Shown: positions 28,135 through 37,900 of the stretch, one piece after another
Position numbering within the stretch: the stretch's first letter is position 1
Layout of the letters: each line of letters opens with the position of its first letter
Source of the DNA: Enterococcus saccharolyticus subsp. saccharolyticus
GTDB taxonomy: Bacteria > Bacillota > Bacilli > Lactobacillales > Enterococcaceae
Direction of reading: 5' to 3'
NCBI RefSeq assembly: GCF_029023825.1
Contig: NZ_CP118957.1
Location: 247,001 to 311,000, forward strand
DNA length: 64,000 nt
Notes under the pieces: model-generated
Told to the model about the DNA's origin: nothing
Database searches by the model: none
What the model saw: the letters and a program-made list of their open reading frames with translations, nothing else
Translations under genes and position numbers: made by a program

Positions 28135-28446
28135 ATGTTTGTTAAAAAAGGCGATAAAGTTAAAGTTATCACTGGGAAAGACAAAAACAAAGAAGGTATT
28201 GTATTAGAAGCTTTACCTAAAAAAGATAAAGTCGTTGTTGAAGGTGTTAACATCGTGAAGAAACACCAAAAACCTTCTCAAGCTGCTCCTCAAGGCGGAA
28301 TCGTTGAAGTTGAAGCGCCAATTCATGTTTCTAACGTGATGGTGATTGATCCTTCTAACGGTGAAGCTACACGTGTTAGCTACAAAGAAGTTGACGGCAA
28401 AAAAGTCCGCGTTTCTAAGAAAACCGGAGAAGTTATCGATAAATAA
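28135..28446 (+). CDS. rplX: 50S ribosomal protein L24
   Basis: L24 initiates 50S assembly. The 103-residue KOW-domain protein begins [21 protein letters not shown] and has [55 protein letters not shown] lies upstream. Confidence 0.97.
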   Translation: MFVKKGDKVKVITGKDKNKEGIVLEALPKKDKVVVEGVNIVKKHQKPSQAAPQGGIVEVEAPIHVSNVMVIDPSNGEATRVSYKEVDGKKVRVSKKTGEVIDK

Positions 28447-28474
28447 TCAAATTAAGGAAGGAGGGGCTTACTGA

Positions 28475-29014
28475 ATGAACCGCCTTAAAGAAAAATATAC
28501 AAAAGAAGTTGTTCCATCATTAATGGAAAAATTTGAATATAGTTCTGTAATGCAAGCACCAAAAGTTGACAAAATCGTTATCAACATGGGTGTGGGTGAT
28601 GCAGTATCTAACGCAAAAAACTTAGATAAAGCTGTTGAAGAATTAGCATTAATCTCTGGTCAAAAACCATTGATTACTAAAGCTAAAAAATCTATCGCTG
28701 GCTTCCGCTTACGTGAAGGAATGCCAATCGGTTGTAAAGTTACTCTACGTGGAGAAAGAATGTACGAATTTTTAGATAAATTAGTATCAGTTTCATTACC
28801 ACGTGTACGTGACTTCCATGGTGTAAGTAAAAAAGCGTTCGACGGACGTGGAAACTATACATTAGGTATCAAAGAACAATTAATCTTCCCTGAAGTTGAT
28901 TACGATTTGGTAGACAAAGTACGTGGGATGGATATCGTTATTGTAACTACTGCCAACACAGATGAAGAATCTCGTGAATTGTTAACGCAATTAGGCATGC
29001 CATTCCAAAAATAA
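28475..29014 (+). CDS. rplE: 50S ribosomal protein L5
   Basis: L5 binds 5S rRNA with L18 and L25 and touches P-site tRNA. The 179-residue protein starts [20 protein letters not shown] and has [36 protein letters not shown] and [21 protein letters not shown]. It is 28 nt after rplX, with AAGGAAGGAGGGGC before its start. Confidence 0.97.
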   Translation: MNRLKEKYTKEVVPSLMEKFEYSSVMQAPKVDKIVINMGVGDAVSNAKNLDKAVEELALISGQKPLITKAKKSIAGFRLREGMPIGCKVTLRGERMYEFLDKLVSVSLPRVRDFHGVSKKAFDGRGNYTLGIKEQLIFPEVDYDLVDKVRGMDIVIVTTANTDEESRELLTQLGMPFQK

Positions 29015-29032
29015 AAAAAGGAGGCGAACTAC

Positions 29033-29218
29033 GTGGCTAAAAAATCAATGATTGCTAAAAATAAACGCCCAGCAAAACACTCAACTCAAGAATATACACG
29101 TTGCGAACGTTGCGGACGTCCACATTCAGTTTATCGTAAATTTAAACTTTGCCGTATTTGCTTCCGCGAACTTGCCTATAAAGGTCAAATTCCCGGCGTG
29201 AAGAAAGCTAGCTGGTAA
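29033..29218 (+). CDS. rpsN: 30S ribosomal protein S14, zinc-binding short type
   Basis: S14 completes the 30S head. This is the short 61-residue form beginning at GTG 29033 ([17 protein letters not shown]). It keeps the four zinc cysteines in [20 protein letters not shown], marking the zinc-dependent (RpsZ) paralogue. Under zinc starvation bacteria often switch to a cysteine-free copy, which is not in this window. Confidence 0.96.
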   Translation: MAKKSMIAKNKRPAKHSTQEYTRCERCGRPHSVYRKFKLCRICFRELAYKGQIPGVKKASW

Positions 29219-29253
29219 ACAAGTAAACTCGCATAAAGGAGGTAAATCATCTA

Positions 29254-29652
29254 ATGGTCATGACAGATCCAATTGCAGATTTTCTAACGCGCATTCGTAA
29301 TGCCAACATGGTAAAACACGATGTATTAGAAGTGCCTGCTTCAAAAATCAAACGTGACATCGCTGAAATCTTGAAAAAAGAAGGTTTCATCCGTGATGTT
29401 GAATATATCGAAGATGACAAACAAGGCGTGATCCGTGTTTTCCTAAAATATGGAAAAAATGGTGAACGTGTTATCACTAACTTGAAACGTATTTCTAAAC
29501 CTGGTCTACGTGCTTATGTTAAAGCTGACGAAGTACCAAAAGTATTAAACGGTTTAGGTATTGCAATCATCTCAACTTCTGAAGGTGTTATCACTGATAA
29601 AGAAGCTCGAGTTAAAAATGTCGGCGGCGAAGTTGTCGCTTATGTATGGTAA
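29254..29652 (+). CDS. rpsH: 30S ribosomal protein S8
   Basis: S8 binds helix 21 of 16S rRNA and represses spc operons in E. coli. The 132-residue protein begins [25 protein letters not shown] 29254 fits AAAGGAGGTAAATCATCTA better than the second ATG at 29260. Conserved [20 protein letters not shown] and the GGEVVAYVW terminus are present. Confidence 0.97.
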   Translation: MVMTDPIADFLTRIRNANMVKHDVLEVPASKIKRDIAEILKKEGFIRDVEYIEDDKQGVIRVFLKYGKNGERVITNLKRISKPGLRAYVKADEVPKVLNGLGIAIISTSEGVITDKEARVKNVGGEVVAYVW

Positions 29653-29683
29653 TTTAAAATAATACACAAGGAGGTGTCTCTAC

Positions 29684-30220
29684 GTGAGTCGTATCGGTAA
29701 TAAAGTAGTCGTTCTTCCTGCTGGTGTTGAAGTCAAGCAAGAAGGAAATGACGTTACAGTTAAAGGACCTAAAGGTGAATTAACTCGTACTTTCTCTTCA
29801 GATATTACAATGAATATCGAAGGAAACGAAGTAACTTTCACTCGTCCAAATGACAGCAAAGAAATGAAAACAATCCACGGAACTACTCGTGCAAACTTCA
29901 ATAACATGGTTATTGGCGTAAGCGAAGGTTTCAAAAAAGGATTAGAACTTATCGGGGTTGGGTACCGTGCTCAATTACAAGGTTCAAAACTTGTATTGAA
30001 CGTTGGTTATTCAAATCCAGTAGAAATGAACGCACCAACTGGAGTTACAGTTGAAGTTCCTTCTAATACTTCTATCGTTGTATCAGGAACAAGCAAAGAA
30101 ATGGTTGGCGAATTTGCAGCTAACATTCGTGGCGTTCGTCCTCCAGAACCTTACAAAGGCAAAGGTATTCGCTATGTTGGTGAATTCGTACGCCGTAAAG
30201 AAGGTAAAACTGGTAAATAA
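29684..30220 (+). CDS. rplF: 50S ribosomal protein L6
   Basis: L6 stabilises the GTPase-associated region. The 178-residue two-domain protein starts at GTG 29684 ([20 protein letters not shown]) after AAGGAGGTGTCTCTAC. The C-terminal signature [27 protein letters not shown] is intact. Its stop codon overlaps the 5' arm of a 10-bp hairpin. Confidence 0.97.
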   Translation: MSRIGNKVVVLPAGVEVKQEGNDVTVKGPKGELTRTFSSDITMNIEGNEVTFTRPNDSKEMKTIHGTTRANFNNMVIGVSEGFKKGLELIGVGYRAQLQGSKLVLNVGYSNPVEMNAPTGVTVEVPSNTSIVVSGTSKEMVGEFAANIRGVRPPEPYKGKGIRYVGEFVRRKEGKTGK

Positions 30221-30241
30221 TCGTAAACTAGGTTTACGATT
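30219..30241 (+). promoter_or_regulatory. Intercistronic hairpin rplF-rplR
   Basis: AATCGTAAAC (30219-30228) pairs perfectly with GTTTACGATT (30232-30241) around a TAG loop. There is no T-run, so processing or mRNA stability is likelier than termination. Confidence 0.55.
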
Positions 30242-30278
30242 CGCGGCTTAGGCTAGCAAAATTAAAGAGGTGACAATT

Positions 30279-30635
30279 GTGATTACAAAACCAGATAAAA
30301 ATAAAACACGTCAAAAAAGACATAAACGTGTACGTAGCAAAATCTCTGGTACTGCTGAGTGCCCACGCTTGAACGTTTTCCGTTCTAACAAAAACATCTA
30401 CGCGCAAGTAATTGATGACGTAGCGGGTGTGACGCTAGCAAGTGCCTCTGCCTTGGATACAGAAATTTCAGGTGGAACAAAAGTTGAACAAGCACAAGCT
30501 GTTGGTAAATTAGTAGCAGAACGTGCAGCAGCAAAAGGTATTAAAGAAGTAGTCTTTGACCGTGGTGGATACCTTTACCATGGCCGTGTAGCAGCTTTAG
30601 CTGAAGCAGCTCGCGAAAATGGACTAGAATTTTAG
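30279..30635 (+). CDS. rplR: 50S ribosomal protein L18
   Basis: L18 escorts 5S rRNA into the large subunit. The 118-residue protein begins at GTG 30279 ([21 protein letters not shown]), preceded by AAAGAGGTGACAATT. An earlier in-frame start at 30270 overlaps that site. [24 protein letters not shown] and the terminal [26 protein letters not shown] are conserved. Confidence 0.96.
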   Translation: MITKPDKNKTRQKRHKRVRSKISGTAECPRLNVFRSNKNIYAQVIDDVAGVTLASASALDTEISGGTKVEQAQAVGKLVAERAAAKGIKEVVFDRGGYLYHGRVAALAEAARENGLEF

Positions 30636-30655
30636 AAGAAGGAGGAACACCATTC

Positions 30656-31156
30656 ATGGTTTATATTGATCCAAAACACTTGGAATTAGAAGACCGCGTT
30701 GTTGCGATTAACCGCGTAACAAAAGTTGTTAAAGGTGGACGTCGTTTACGTTTCGCAGCTTTAGTTGTTGTCGGTGATAAAAACGGACACGTAGGATTTG
30801 GTACTGGTAAAGCACAAGAAGTGCCAGAAGCAATCCGTAAAGCAGTTGAAGATGCTAAGAAAAACTTAATTGAAGTACCAATGGTTGGTTCTACAATCCC
30901 ACACGAAGTTATCGGTGTATTCGGTGGCGGACGTATCTTAATGAAACCTGCTGTAGAAGGTTCTGGGGTAGCCGCTGGTGGACCTGTTCGTGCCGTATTG
31001 GAGTTAGCTGGGGTAGCTGATATCACATCTAAATCTCTAGGTTCAAACACACCTATCAACGTTGTTCGCGCAACAGTTGAAGGATTAAAACAATTAAAAC
31101 GCGCTGAAGAAGTGGCAGCACTTCGCGGTAAATCAGTTGAAGAATTAATCGGTTAA
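30656..31156 (+). CDS. rpsE: 30S ribosomal protein S5
   Basis: S5 affects decoding accuracy and lines the mRNA entry. The 166-residue protein has [29 protein letters not shown] and the [32 protein letters not shown] core. The spectinomycin-loop region [13 protein letters not shown] looks wild type. GAAGGAGGAACACCATTC precedes ATG 30656. Confidence 0.97.
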   Translation: MVYIDPKHLELEDRVVAINRVTKVVKGGRRLRFAALVVVGDKNGHVGFGTGKAQEVPEAIRKAVEDAKKNLIEVPMVGSTIPHEVIGVFGGGRILMKPAVEGSGVAAGGPVRAVLELAGVADITSKSLGSNTPINVVRATVEGLKQLKRAEEVAALRGKSVEELIG

Positions 31157-31170
31157 GGAGGACAAAAATA

Positions 31171-31350
31171 ATGGCTGAATTAAAAATTACTTTAAAACGC
31201 AGTGTTATCGGACGTCCTCAAAACCAACGCGATACTGTAAAAGCGTTAGGTCTAGGTAAAGTGAACAGTACTGTTGTTAAACCTGCTAATGATGCAATCA
31301 AAGGCATGGTTAACACTGTAGCTCACTTAGTGGACGTAGAAGAAATTTAA
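31171..31350 (+). CDS. rpmD: 50S ribosomal protein L30
   Basis: L30 is a small ferredoxin-fold 50S protein. The 59-residue frame starts at ATG 31171 ([20 protein letters not shown]) after AAGGAGGACAAAAATA. It contains [20 protein letters not shown] and ends AHLVDVEEI. It lies between rpsE and rplO, exactly where L30 belongs. Confidence 0.96.
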   Translation: MAELKITLKRSVIGRPQNQRDTVKALGLGKVNSTVVKPANDAIKGMVNTVAHLVDVEEI

Positions 31351-31395
31351 GTATCAATTTTGATAGATTTACTTTGATTAAGGAGGTGCCAAACC

Positions 31396-31836
31396 ATGAA
31401 ACTTCATGAATTAAAATCTGCAGAAGGATCACGTCACGTACGTAACCGTGTAGGTCGTGGTACATCATCTGGTAATGGTAAAACAGCTGGACGCGGACAA
31501 AAAGGTCAAAAAGCTCGTTCAGGTGGTGGAGTTCGTTTAGGTTTTGAAGGTGGACAAACACCATTGTTCCGTCGCTTACCAAAACGCGGATTCACTAATG
31601 TTAACCGTAAAGAATATGCAGTAATTAACCTTGACCTTCTAAATCGCTTTGAAGACGGAACTGAAGTAACTCCTGTAACTTTAGTTGAAGCTGGATTAGT
31701 TAAAAACGAAAAAGCTGGAATCAAAGTGTTAGGAAACGGTGAATTAACTAAGAAATTAACTGTGAAAGCAGCTAAATTCTCTAAAGCAGCTGAAGAAGCA
31801 ATCGTTGCTGCTGGTGGATCAATCGAGGTGATCTAA
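31396..31836 (+). CDS. rplO: 50S ribosomal protein L15
   Basis: L15 assists late 50S assembly. The 146-residue protein starts [22 protein letters not shown], with the Gly-rich basic arm [45 protein letters not shown]. Its TAA overlaps the secY ATG by one base, coupling ribosome and translocon synthesis. Confidence 0.97.
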   Translation: MKLHELKSAEGSRHVRNRVGRGTSSGNGKTAGRGQKGQKARSGGGVRLGFEGGQTPLFRRLPKRGFTNVNRKEYAVINLDLLNRFEDGTEVTPVTLVEAGLVKNEKAGIKVLGNGELTKKLTVKAAKFSKAAEEAIVAAGGSIEVI

Positions 31837-33128
31837 TGTTAAAACTTTTAAAGGATGCTTTTAAAGTCAAGGATATTAGATCAAGAATTTTGTTCACTGT
31901 AATGATTTTATTCGTCTTTCGCTTAGGGACACATATTACTGTACCTGGTGTAGATGTAACTAAGTTGCAAGCTATCTCTAGCTTACCTTTCTTGAATATG
32001 CTTGATTTGGTAAGTGGTAGTGCGATGCAACGTTTCTCTATTTTTTCCATGGGGGTTTCGCCATATATCACAGCATCGATTATCGTTCAATTGATGCAAA
32101 TGGATATTGTACCGAAATTCGTTGAATGGTCAAAACAAGGGGAAGTGGGTCGTAAGAAATTGAATCAAGCAACACGCTATTTGACATTAGTCTTAGGATT
32201 TTTACAATCGATGGCGTTAACTGCGGGATTTCAAATGTGGACTCAGTTCGGGTTTGTGCCAAATCCAAATGCGGCAACCTTTATTCTTATTGGTATCGTA
32301 TTAACCACAGGGACAATGTTTGTCACTTGGTTAGGGGAACAAATTACGGACAAAGGAATTGGGAATGGTGTTTCAATGATTATCTTTGCGGGTATCATTT
32401 CACGCCTACCAATTGATATTAAGGCATTAATCGAAGACTACTTTATTAATATTGATAAATCAGATTTATGGAAATCAATCTTATTTATGGTGATTCTAGT
32501 GATTGCAGTGTTGGCAATTGTTACTTTTGTGACATATTTCCAACAAGCTGAACGAAAAATCCCAATTCAATATACAAAACGAGTAGCTGGTGCACCAACA
32601 AGTAGTTACCTTCCATTGAAAGTAAATGCGGCTGGGGTTATTCCAGTTATCTTCGCTAGTTCTTTTATCACAACACCAAATGCTATCTTACAAGCATTCG
32701 GTTCATTCCAAGGTGAAGCTTGGTTTGATATCGTCCAAACGGTTTTTAATTATAATACTGTCCCTGGGGCAATTTTATATACAACATTAATCGTTGGATT
32801 CACGTTCTTCTATGCTTTTGTTCAGGTCAATCCGGAAAAATTAGCTGAAAACTTGCAAAAACAAGGGAGCTATATTCCAAGTGTTCGACCAGGTAAAGGA
32901 ACGGAAGAATATGTCTCAAAACTATTGATGCGTTTAAGTACTGTCGGGTCTCTATTCTTAGGGCTTGTCGCATTATTGCCAATTTTGGCACAAATGATTT
33001 GGAACTTACCACAATCAATTGGTTTGGGAGGAACAAGTTTGTTAATCGTTATTGGTGTTGCACTAGAATCTGCTAAGCAGTTGGAAGGTCTAATGCTAAA
33101 ACGTAAATATACTGGTTTCATCAATTAA
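31836..33128 (+). CDS. secY: Preprotein translocase subunit SecY
   Basis: SecY forms the protein-conducting channel of the membrane. The 430-residue protein has about ten transmembrane helices. Motifs include ITVPGVDV, ASIIVQLMQMDIVPKF, the cytoplasmic QQAERKIPIQYTKRVAG loop that contacts ribosomes and SecA, and ESAKQLEGLMLKRKYTGFI at the C-terminus. The start overlaps the rplO stop. A perfect hairpin separates it from adk. Confidence 0.97.
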   Translation: MLKLLKDAFKVKDIRSRILFTVMILFVFRLGTHITVPGVDVTKLQAISSLPFLNMLDLVSGSAMQRFSIFSMGVSPYITASIIVQLMQMDIVPKFVEWSKQGEVGRKKLNQATRYLTLVLGFLQSMALTAGFQMWTQFGFVPNPNAATFILIGIVLTTGTMFVTWLGEQITDKGIGNGVSMIIFAGIISRLPIDIKALIEDYFINIDKSDLWKSILFMVILVIAVLAIVTFVTYFQQAERKIPIQYTKRVAGAPTSSYLPLKVNAAGVIPVIFASSFITTPNAILQAFGSFQGEAWFDIVQTVFNYNTVPGAILYTTLIVGFTFFYAFVQVNPEKLAENLQKQGSYIPSVRPGKGTEEYVSKLLMRLSTVGSLFLGLVALLPILAQMIWNLPQSIGLGGTSLLIVIGVALESAKQLEGLMLKRKYTGFIN

Positions 33129-33138
33129 AGTTTTATGA

Positions 33139-33162
33139 AGTGTTGAGGATTTCCTCAACACT
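33139..33162 (+). promoter_or_regulatory. Intercistronic hairpin secY-adk
   Basis: AGTGTTGAGGA (33139-33149) pairs perfectly with TCCTCAACACT (33152-33162), leaving only TT between. A real loop must open one pair. No T-run follows, so expression of adk is probably tuned by processing rather than stopped. Confidence 0.6.
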
Positions 33163-33189
33163 ATTCAAAAACTTACAGGAGGAGTTAAA

Positions 33190-33834
33190 ATGAACCTCAT
33201 TTTAATGGGACTACCCGGTGCTGGGAAAGGCACTCAAGCAGAACGTATTATTGCTGAGTACAATATTCCGCATATTTCAACGGGCGACATGTTTCGTGCC
33301 GCAATGGCCAATGAAACAGCTCTTGGCCTGGAAGCAAAATCATACATGGACAAAGGTGAACTTGTACCTGATGCAGTAACAAACGGGATTGTAAAAGAAC
33401 GTTTGGCTGAACCAGATACAGACAAAGGTTTCTTATTAGATGGTTTCCCTCGTACATTGGATCAAGCCGAAGCGTTGGATCAAATGTTGAAAGACCTTGG
33501 AAAAGAAATCGATGCCGTCATCGAAATTCATGTCCCTGAAGAAATTCTTGTTGATCGTCTAGCAGGACGCTACATGTGCCGTACTTGCGGTGCGACTTAT
33601 CATAAAGTATTCAACCCTACAACAGTAGAAGGTACTTGTGATCGTTGTGGCGGACACGATTTCTATCAACGAGAAGATGATAAGCCTGAGACGGTCAAAA
33701 ATCGTCTAGCTGTCAATGTGAAAAGTAGTGAACCAATTTTAGCATATTACAAAGAAAAAGGTTTATTGCAGTTAATTGATGGTAATCGTGAAATCGATGC
33801 TGTATTTGCAGATGTAAAAAATATCATCGAGTAA
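33190..33834 (+). CDS. adk: Adenylate kinase
   Basis: Adk converts ATP and AMP to two ADP. The 214-residue long-LID form has the P-loop [11 protein letters not shown] at 7-17, [13 protein letters not shown], and a zinc-binding LID with the Cys4 set CRTCGATYH...CDRCGG near residues 130-153. It follows secY as in many Firmicutes. ACAGGAGGAGTTAAA precedes ATG 33190. Confidence 0.97.
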   Translation: MNLILMGLPGAGKGTQAERIIAEYNIPHISTGDMFRAAMANETALGLEAKSYMDKGELVPDAVTNGIVKERLAEPDTDKGFLLDGFPRTLDQAEALDQMLKDLGKEIDAVIEIHVPEEILVDRLAGRYMCRTCGATYHKVFNPTTVEGTCDRCGGHDFYQREDDKPETVKNRLAVNVKSSEPILAYYKEKGLLQLIDGNREIDAVFADVKNIIE

Positions 33835-33863
33835 CGATCGATTGCCCGCATCCGACTTGCAAT

Positions 33864-33906
33864 TTGATAACTTTCTCTTGCTAAGTATGATATATTATGC
33901 TAAAAT
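33864..33906 (+). promoter_or_regulatory. infA-rpoA operon promoters (two overlapping)
   Basis: TTGCTA (33878-33883), 17 nt, TAAAAT (33901-33906) is one candidate. TTGATA (33864-33869), 16 nt, TATGAT (33886-33891) is another. The leader that follows has a GGTGGGAA/TTTCCGCC stem (near 33955-33976) around CACTGG, allowing G-U pairs. Confidence 0.6.
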
Positions 33907-34022
33907 GTATCAGTCCGACTTCTAAGAAATTAGAAGACTGTTTTGAGAATCTAAGGTGGGAACACTGGTTTCCGCCATTTTATCGTGTGAAAATGCGAAA
34001 CAAGTACAAGGAGGTACTGTGC

Positions 34023-34241
34023 GTGGCAAAAGAAGATATGATTGAAGTCGAAGGTACAGTCGTCGAAACTTTGCCGAATGCAATGTTTAAAGTCGAATTG
34101 GAAAATGGACACCAAGTTCTTGCTACTGTTTCTGGTAAAATTAGAATGCACTACATTCGCATTTTACCTGGAGACAAGGTGACAGTTGAACTATCACCGT
34201 ACGACTTGAACCGTGGCCGTATTACTTATCGTTTTAAATAA
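34023..34241 (+). CDS. infA: Translation initiation factor IF-1
   Basis: IF-1 occupies the A site during initiation. The 72-residue OB-fold protein starts at GTG 34023 ([21 protein letters not shown]) after AAGGAGGTACTGC and ends [11 protein letters not shown]. An in-frame extension to 33897 covers the promoter and leader and is not coding. It heads the infA-rpmJ-rpsM-rpsK-rpoA-rplQ group. Confidence 0.96.
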   Translation: MAKEDMIEVEGTVVETLPNAMFKVELENGHQVLATVSGKIRMHYIRILPGDKVTVELSPYDLNRGRITYRFK

Positions 34242-34273
34242 TTGTACTCCGTAAAACCACAGGAGGTATTATC

Positions 34274-34390
34274 ATGAAAGTAAGACCATCAGTAAAACCA
34301 ATGTGTGAACATTGTAAAGTAATTCGTCGTAATGGGCGCGTTATGGTGATTTGCCCAGCAAATCCAAAACATAAACAACGTCAAGGATAA
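34274..34390 (+). CDS. rpmJ: 50S ribosomal protein L36, zinc type
   Basis: L36 is the smallest 50S protein. The 38-residue frame starts [20 protein letters not shown] at ATG 34274 after ACAGGAGGTATTATC. It keeps the zinc ribbon, Cys11 and Cys14 with a later Cys and His in [13 protein letters not shown]. Confidence 0.96.
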   Translation: MKVRPSVKPMCEHCKVIRRNGRVMVICPANPKHKQRQG

Positions 34391-34408
34391 TCGGAGGTGT
34401 AACAAGAT

Positions 34409-34774
34409 ATGGCTCGTATTGCAGGAGTAGATATTCCTCGTGATAAACGTGTAGTCGTTTCTCTTACTTATATCTATGGTATTGGTAACACGACTGCAAA
34501 ACAAGTTCTAGCAGATGCTGGCGTTTCTGAAGACGTTCGTGTTCGTGATTTAACGAATGAACAAACAGACGCTATCCGTGCAGAAATTGATAAATTAAAA
34601 GTTGAAGGTGACTTACGTCGTGAAGTTAACTTAAACATCAAACGTTTGATGGAAATCGGTTCATACCGTGGTATCCGTCACCGCCGTGGATTGCCAGTTC
34701 GTGGACAAAACACGAAAAACAATGCACGTACTCGTAAAGGCCCGTCTAAAACAGTAGCAGGCAAGAAAAAATAA
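34409..34774 (+). CDS. rpsM: 30S ribosomal protein S13
   Basis: S13 makes head bridges to the 50S and touches P-site tRNA. The 121-residue protein begins [22 protein letters not shown] and has the [26 protein letters not shown] tail. CGGAGGTGTAACAAGAT precedes it. Confidence 0.97.
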   Translation: MARIAGVDIPRDKRVVVSLTYIYGIGNTTAKQVLADAGVSEDVRVRDLTNEQTDAIRAEIDKLKVEGDLRREVNLNIKRLMEIGSYRGIRHRRGLPVRGQNTKNNARTRKGPSKTVAGKKK

Positions 34775-34801
34775 TTCCTAAGTGAAGGAGGTTAAAACTT
34801 C

Positions 34802-35191
34802 ATGGCAGCAAAAAAAGTGAGTCGTAAACGCCGTGTGAAAAAGAATATTGAAGCAGGTATCGCGCATATCCACTCAACATTCAACAATACAATTGTGATG
34901 ATCACTGATACTCATGGTAACGCGTTAGCATGGTCATCAGCTGGTGCATTAGGATTCAGAGGAAGCAGAAAATCAACACCATTTGCAGCTCAAATGGCAG
35001 CAGAAACTGCAACAAAAGCAGCAATGGAACACGGATTAAGAACTGTAGAGGTAACTGTGAAAGGTCCTGGTTCAGGACGTGAAGCAGCAATTCGTTCATT
35101 ACAAGCAGCAGGTTTGGAAGTGACTGCAATTCGTGACGTGACTCCAGTTCCTCATAATGGATGCCGCCCTCCAAAACGCCGTCGTGTTTAA
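34802..35191 (+). CDS. rpsK: 30S ribosomal protein S11
   Basis: S11 forms the platform near the mRNA exit. The 129-residue protein contains [43 protein letters not shown] and ends in [35 protein letters not shown] precedes ATG 34802. Confidence 0.97.
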   Translation: MAAKKVSRKRRVKKNIEAGIAHIHSTFNNTIVMITDTHGNALAWSSAGALGFRGSRKSTPFAAQMAAETATKAAMEHGLRTVEVTVKGPGSGREAAIRSLQAAGLEVTAIRDVTPVPHNGCRPPKRRRV

Positions 35192-35271
35192 TGAGTGCCG
35201 CTCATTTTGAGTTTCAATAATTACGTCATTGAACAAGACACTTTTCGTTTTGAAAGGGGTAAGAGATAAGA

Positions 35272-36210
35272 ATGATTGAATTCGAAAAACCAAGAATTGC
35301 AAAAATTGATGAAGAGAAAGATTATGGAAAGTTCATCGTTGAACCTCTAGAAAGAGGCTACGGAACTACTCTAGGAAATTCCCTACGTCGCATTTTGTTA
35401 TCTTCTCTACCAGGTGCAGCAATCACTAATATTCAAATTGATGGAGTCCTACACGAATTCTCAACTGTTAAGGGTGTTCGAGAAGACGTCGCTCAAATCA
35501 TTTTGAATATCAAAGGTCTTGCATTAAAAATGTACGGTGAAGAAGAAAAGACCCTTGAAATCGATATTACTGGACCAGCTACAGTAACTGCCGGCGATAT
35601 TATCGTTGATAGTGATGTAGAAATCCTTAATAAAGATATGTACATTTGTACAGTTTCTGAAGGAACAACTTTCCATGCGCGCTTAACAGTTAGACCTGGC
35701 CGTGGATATGTTCAAGCAGACGAAAATAAAAAAGAAGATATGCCAATTGGTGTTCTTCCAGTTGATTCAATCTACACACCTGTACGTCGTGTGAACTACC
35801 AAGTAGAAAATACACGTGTTGGTCGTCGTGATGATTTCGACAAATTAACGATGGAAATTTGGACAGATGGTTCAATTGAGCCATTAGACGCAATGAGTTT
35901 AGCTGCAAAAATCATGACTGAACATTTAGACATCTTTGTTAACCTAACGGATGAAGCGAAAAACGCTGAAATCATGGTTGAAAAAGAAGAAACTCAAAAA
36001 GAGAAAATGTTAGAAATGACAATTGAAGAATTAGACTTATCTGTTCGTTCATATAACTGTCTAAAACGTGCAGGAATTAATACTGTACAAGAATTAACAA
36101 ATAAATCTGAACCAGAAATGATCAAAGTACGTAATTTAGGCCGTAAATCTCTAGAAGAAGTAAAAGCAAAATTACATGATCTAGGTTTAGGCTTACGTAA
36201 AGACGATTAA
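35272..36210 (+). CDS. rpoA: RNA polymerase alpha subunit
   Basis: Alpha dimerises to start RNA polymerase assembly, and its C-terminal domain contacts UP elements and activators. The 312-residue protein has the N-terminal domain with [25 protein letters not shown] sequence near 30-50, an acidic linker around 230-245, and the CTD with [48 protein letters not shown] leader precedes ATG 35272. Confidence 0.97.
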   Translation: MIEFEKPRIAKIDEEKDYGKFIVEPLERGYGTTLGNSLRRILLSSLPGAAITNIQIDGVLHEFSTVKGVREDVAQIILNIKGLALKMYGEEEKTLEIDITGPATVTAGDIIVDSDVEILNKDMYICTVSEGTTFHARLTVRPGRGYVQADENKKEDMPIGVLPVDSIYTPVRRVNYQVENTRVGRRDDFDKLTMEIWTDGSIEPLDAMSLAAKIMTEHLDIFVNLTDEAKNAEIMVEKEETQKEKMLEMTIEELDLSVRSYNCLKRAGINTVQELTNKSEPEMIKVRNLGRKSLEEVKAKLHDLGLGLRKDD

Positions 36211-36233
36211 TTTTTACGAAGGAGGGAAACCAC

Positions 36234-36614
36234 GTGAGTTATCGTAAACTAGGACGCACATCTAGCCAACGTAAAGCGATGTTGCGTGATTTAACAACTG
36301 ATTTAATCATTAACGAACGCATCGTTACGACTGAAGCTCGTGCGAAAGAAGTTCGCTCAACTGCTGAAAAAATGATCACTCTAGGAAAACGCGGTGATTT
36401 ACATGCACGTCGCCAAGCTGCTGCATTCGTTCGTAATGAAGTAGCAAGTGTACGTGAAGAAAACGAAGAAATCGTTATCGAATCAGCTTTACAAAAGCTA
36501 TTTAGCGATATCGCTCCTCGTTATGCAGATCGCCAAGGTGGCTACACACGTATCTTGAAGACAGAACCAAGACGCGGAGATGCTGCACCAATGGTTATCC
36601 TAGAACTAGTTTAA
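36234..36614 (+). CDS. rplQ: 50S ribosomal protein L17
   Basis: L17 surrounds the tunnel exit. The 126-residue protein begins at GTG 36234 ([20 protein letters not shown]) after GAAGGAGGGAAACCAC. It includes [37 protein letters not shown]. It ends the alpha operon and is followed by a structured RNA. Confidence 0.97.
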   Translation: MSYRKLGRTSSQRKAMLRDLTTDLIINERIVTTEARAKEVRSTAEKMITLGKRGDLHARRQAAAFVRNEVASVREENEEIVIESALQKLFSDIAPRYADRQGGYTRILKTEPRRGDAAPMVILELV

Positions 36615-36627
36615 AATCACACTTAAT

Positions 36628-36769
36628 AAACGGCTTGCCGTTTAGCATCACTTTGTAGATGAACTTTAAGAGTGTTATGATGTTGGAGGGCAACCTCCGA
36701 GTCTAGCTCGGCGCTACCCCCTGGAAGATTTTCAGGGGGTATGCACTCATCATAAAGTGTTTTTTTTTA
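36628..36769 (+). ncRNA. L17 downstream element (L17DE) RNA with terminator
   Basis: Directly after rplQ there is a hairpin AAACGGC (36628-36634) / GCCGTTT (36637-36643), then a multibranched fold. Its outer stem is CACTTT (36649-36654) / AAAGTG (36754-36759) extended by GATGA/TCATC. Inside lie GGAGG-GCAA-CCTCC (36685-36698), a short GAG/CTC stem, and a 9-bp perfect stem TACCCCCTG (36715-36723) / CAGGGGGTA (36733-36741). A T-run follows. Position and shape match the L17DE motif known 3' of rplQ in lactic acid bacteria and Listeria; its function is unknown. Confidence 0.8.
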
Positions 36770-37060
36770 TCCTCGATTACCTGTCAAGACACCTTGGCCT
36801 GATGGAGGATGAAAAAAATTCGGATTTTCCATGAAAACCTTCAGAATAATTGAAATCTACCTTGTTTTTTGGTAGTGTTAGTTAGAATCACGTTGCATCA
36901 AAGTCTTCATTACACGAGAGTTATGAGTAAAATCGTGTATTCATAAAAATAAAATGGAATAGATGATGATAATTAGAATATTCATTCCGTTTCATCCTAA
37001 ACATGCGTTTTACAATAAGGTCCGGAATGGTAAATGAATCTATTCATACAAGGAGTATTT
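36770..37060 (+). other. Non-coding stretch between L17DE and ecfA1, with inverted repeats
   Basis: No gene is evident. Inverted repeats present are ATCCTC (36769-36774) / GAGGAT (36805-36810) flanked by T and A runs with GTCAAG/CTTGGC inside, CTACC/GGTAG near 36866, TACACGA (36911-36917) / TCGTGTA (36933-36939), and ATTCCG/CGGAAT around 36985-37027. A TACAAT at 37011-37016 could be the ecfA1 -10 box. No known riboswitch is recognised. Confidence 0.5.
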
Positions 37061-37900
37061 ATGAAACCTATTATTGAGTTAAATAATCTTACATTCAAAT
37101 ATCAACGAACGGATGCTCGTCCTGCTTTAGAGGATGTTTCATTATCAATTAATCAAGGCGAATGGGTCGCCATTATTGGGCATAATGGTTCAGGGAAATC
37201 AACGCTCGCAAAAACGATTAATGGCTTATTACTTCCTGAAAGTGGTTCGGTGGTTGTCGGAAATAAAGAATTAAATGAAGAGAATATCTGGTCTGTGCGT
37301 AAAATGGTCGGCATGGTGTTTCAAAATCCTGATAACCAGTTTGTTGGGGCTACAGTAGAAGATGATGTTGCATTTGGTATGGAAAACCAAGGAGTTCCTC
37401 GTGATGAAATGGTGGAACGTGTTAAAAATGCTTTAGAACAAGTACGCATGTCTAATTTTGCAACGAAAGAACCCGTACGTCTATCAGGTGGTCAAAAACA
37501 ACGTGTCGCCATCGCTGGCGTTGTTGCTTTACGTCCTGATATCATTATTCTGGATGAAGCAACAAGTATGTTAGATCCAGAAGGTCGTGCAGAAGTTATT
37601 GCTACTATTAAACAAATTAAAGAAGAAAATAATTTAACGGTGCTTTCGATTACTCACGATATTGACGAAGCTGCCAATGCCAATCGTGTCTTGGTAATGC
37701 GCCAAGGAAAATTGGTTGATGAAGGAACGCCAGAAAAGATTTTTTCTGCTGGTCCAAAATTAGTAGAGATGGGCTTAGATTTGCCTTTTCCAGAAAAACT
37801 AAAACAATCATTAAAAGAGCGTGGTGTAGCTGTACCACAAAACTATTTGACTGAAGAAGGGATGGTGGACTGGTTATGGACATCCATTTTGAACAAGTAA
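37061..37900 (+). CDS. ecfA1: ECF transporter ATPase A1
   Basis: EcfA1 is one of two ATPases of the shared energy-coupling module that powers vitamin uptake by many S components. The 279-residue protein has Walker [10 protein letters not shown] near residue 40, [10 protein letters not shown] (Q-loop), signature LSGGQKQR, Walker [14 protein letters not shown] and the switch histidine in [12 protein letters not shown] 37061 follows AAGGAG; an in-frame ATG at 37034 lacks a site. The end overlaps ecfA2 by 25 nt. Confidence 0.95.
   Translation: MKPIIELNNLTFKYQRTDARPALEDVSLSINQGEWVAIIGHNGSGKSTLAKTINGLLLPESGSVVVGNKELNEENIWSVRKMVGMVFQNPDNQFVGATVEDDVAFGMENQGVPRDEMVERVKNALEQVRMSNFATKEPVRLSGGQKQRVAIAGVVALRPDIIILDEATSMLDPEGRAEVIATIKQIKEENNLTVLSITHDIDEAANANRVLVMRQGKLVDEGTPEKIFSAGPKLVEMGLDLPFPEKLKQSLKERGVAVPQNYLTEEGMVDWLWTSILNK

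Noticed and set aside
33897-34022. Extended IF-1 reading frame
   Set aside because: It covers the promoter -10 region and leader; IF-1 is a uniformly 72-residue protein starting at GTG 34023.
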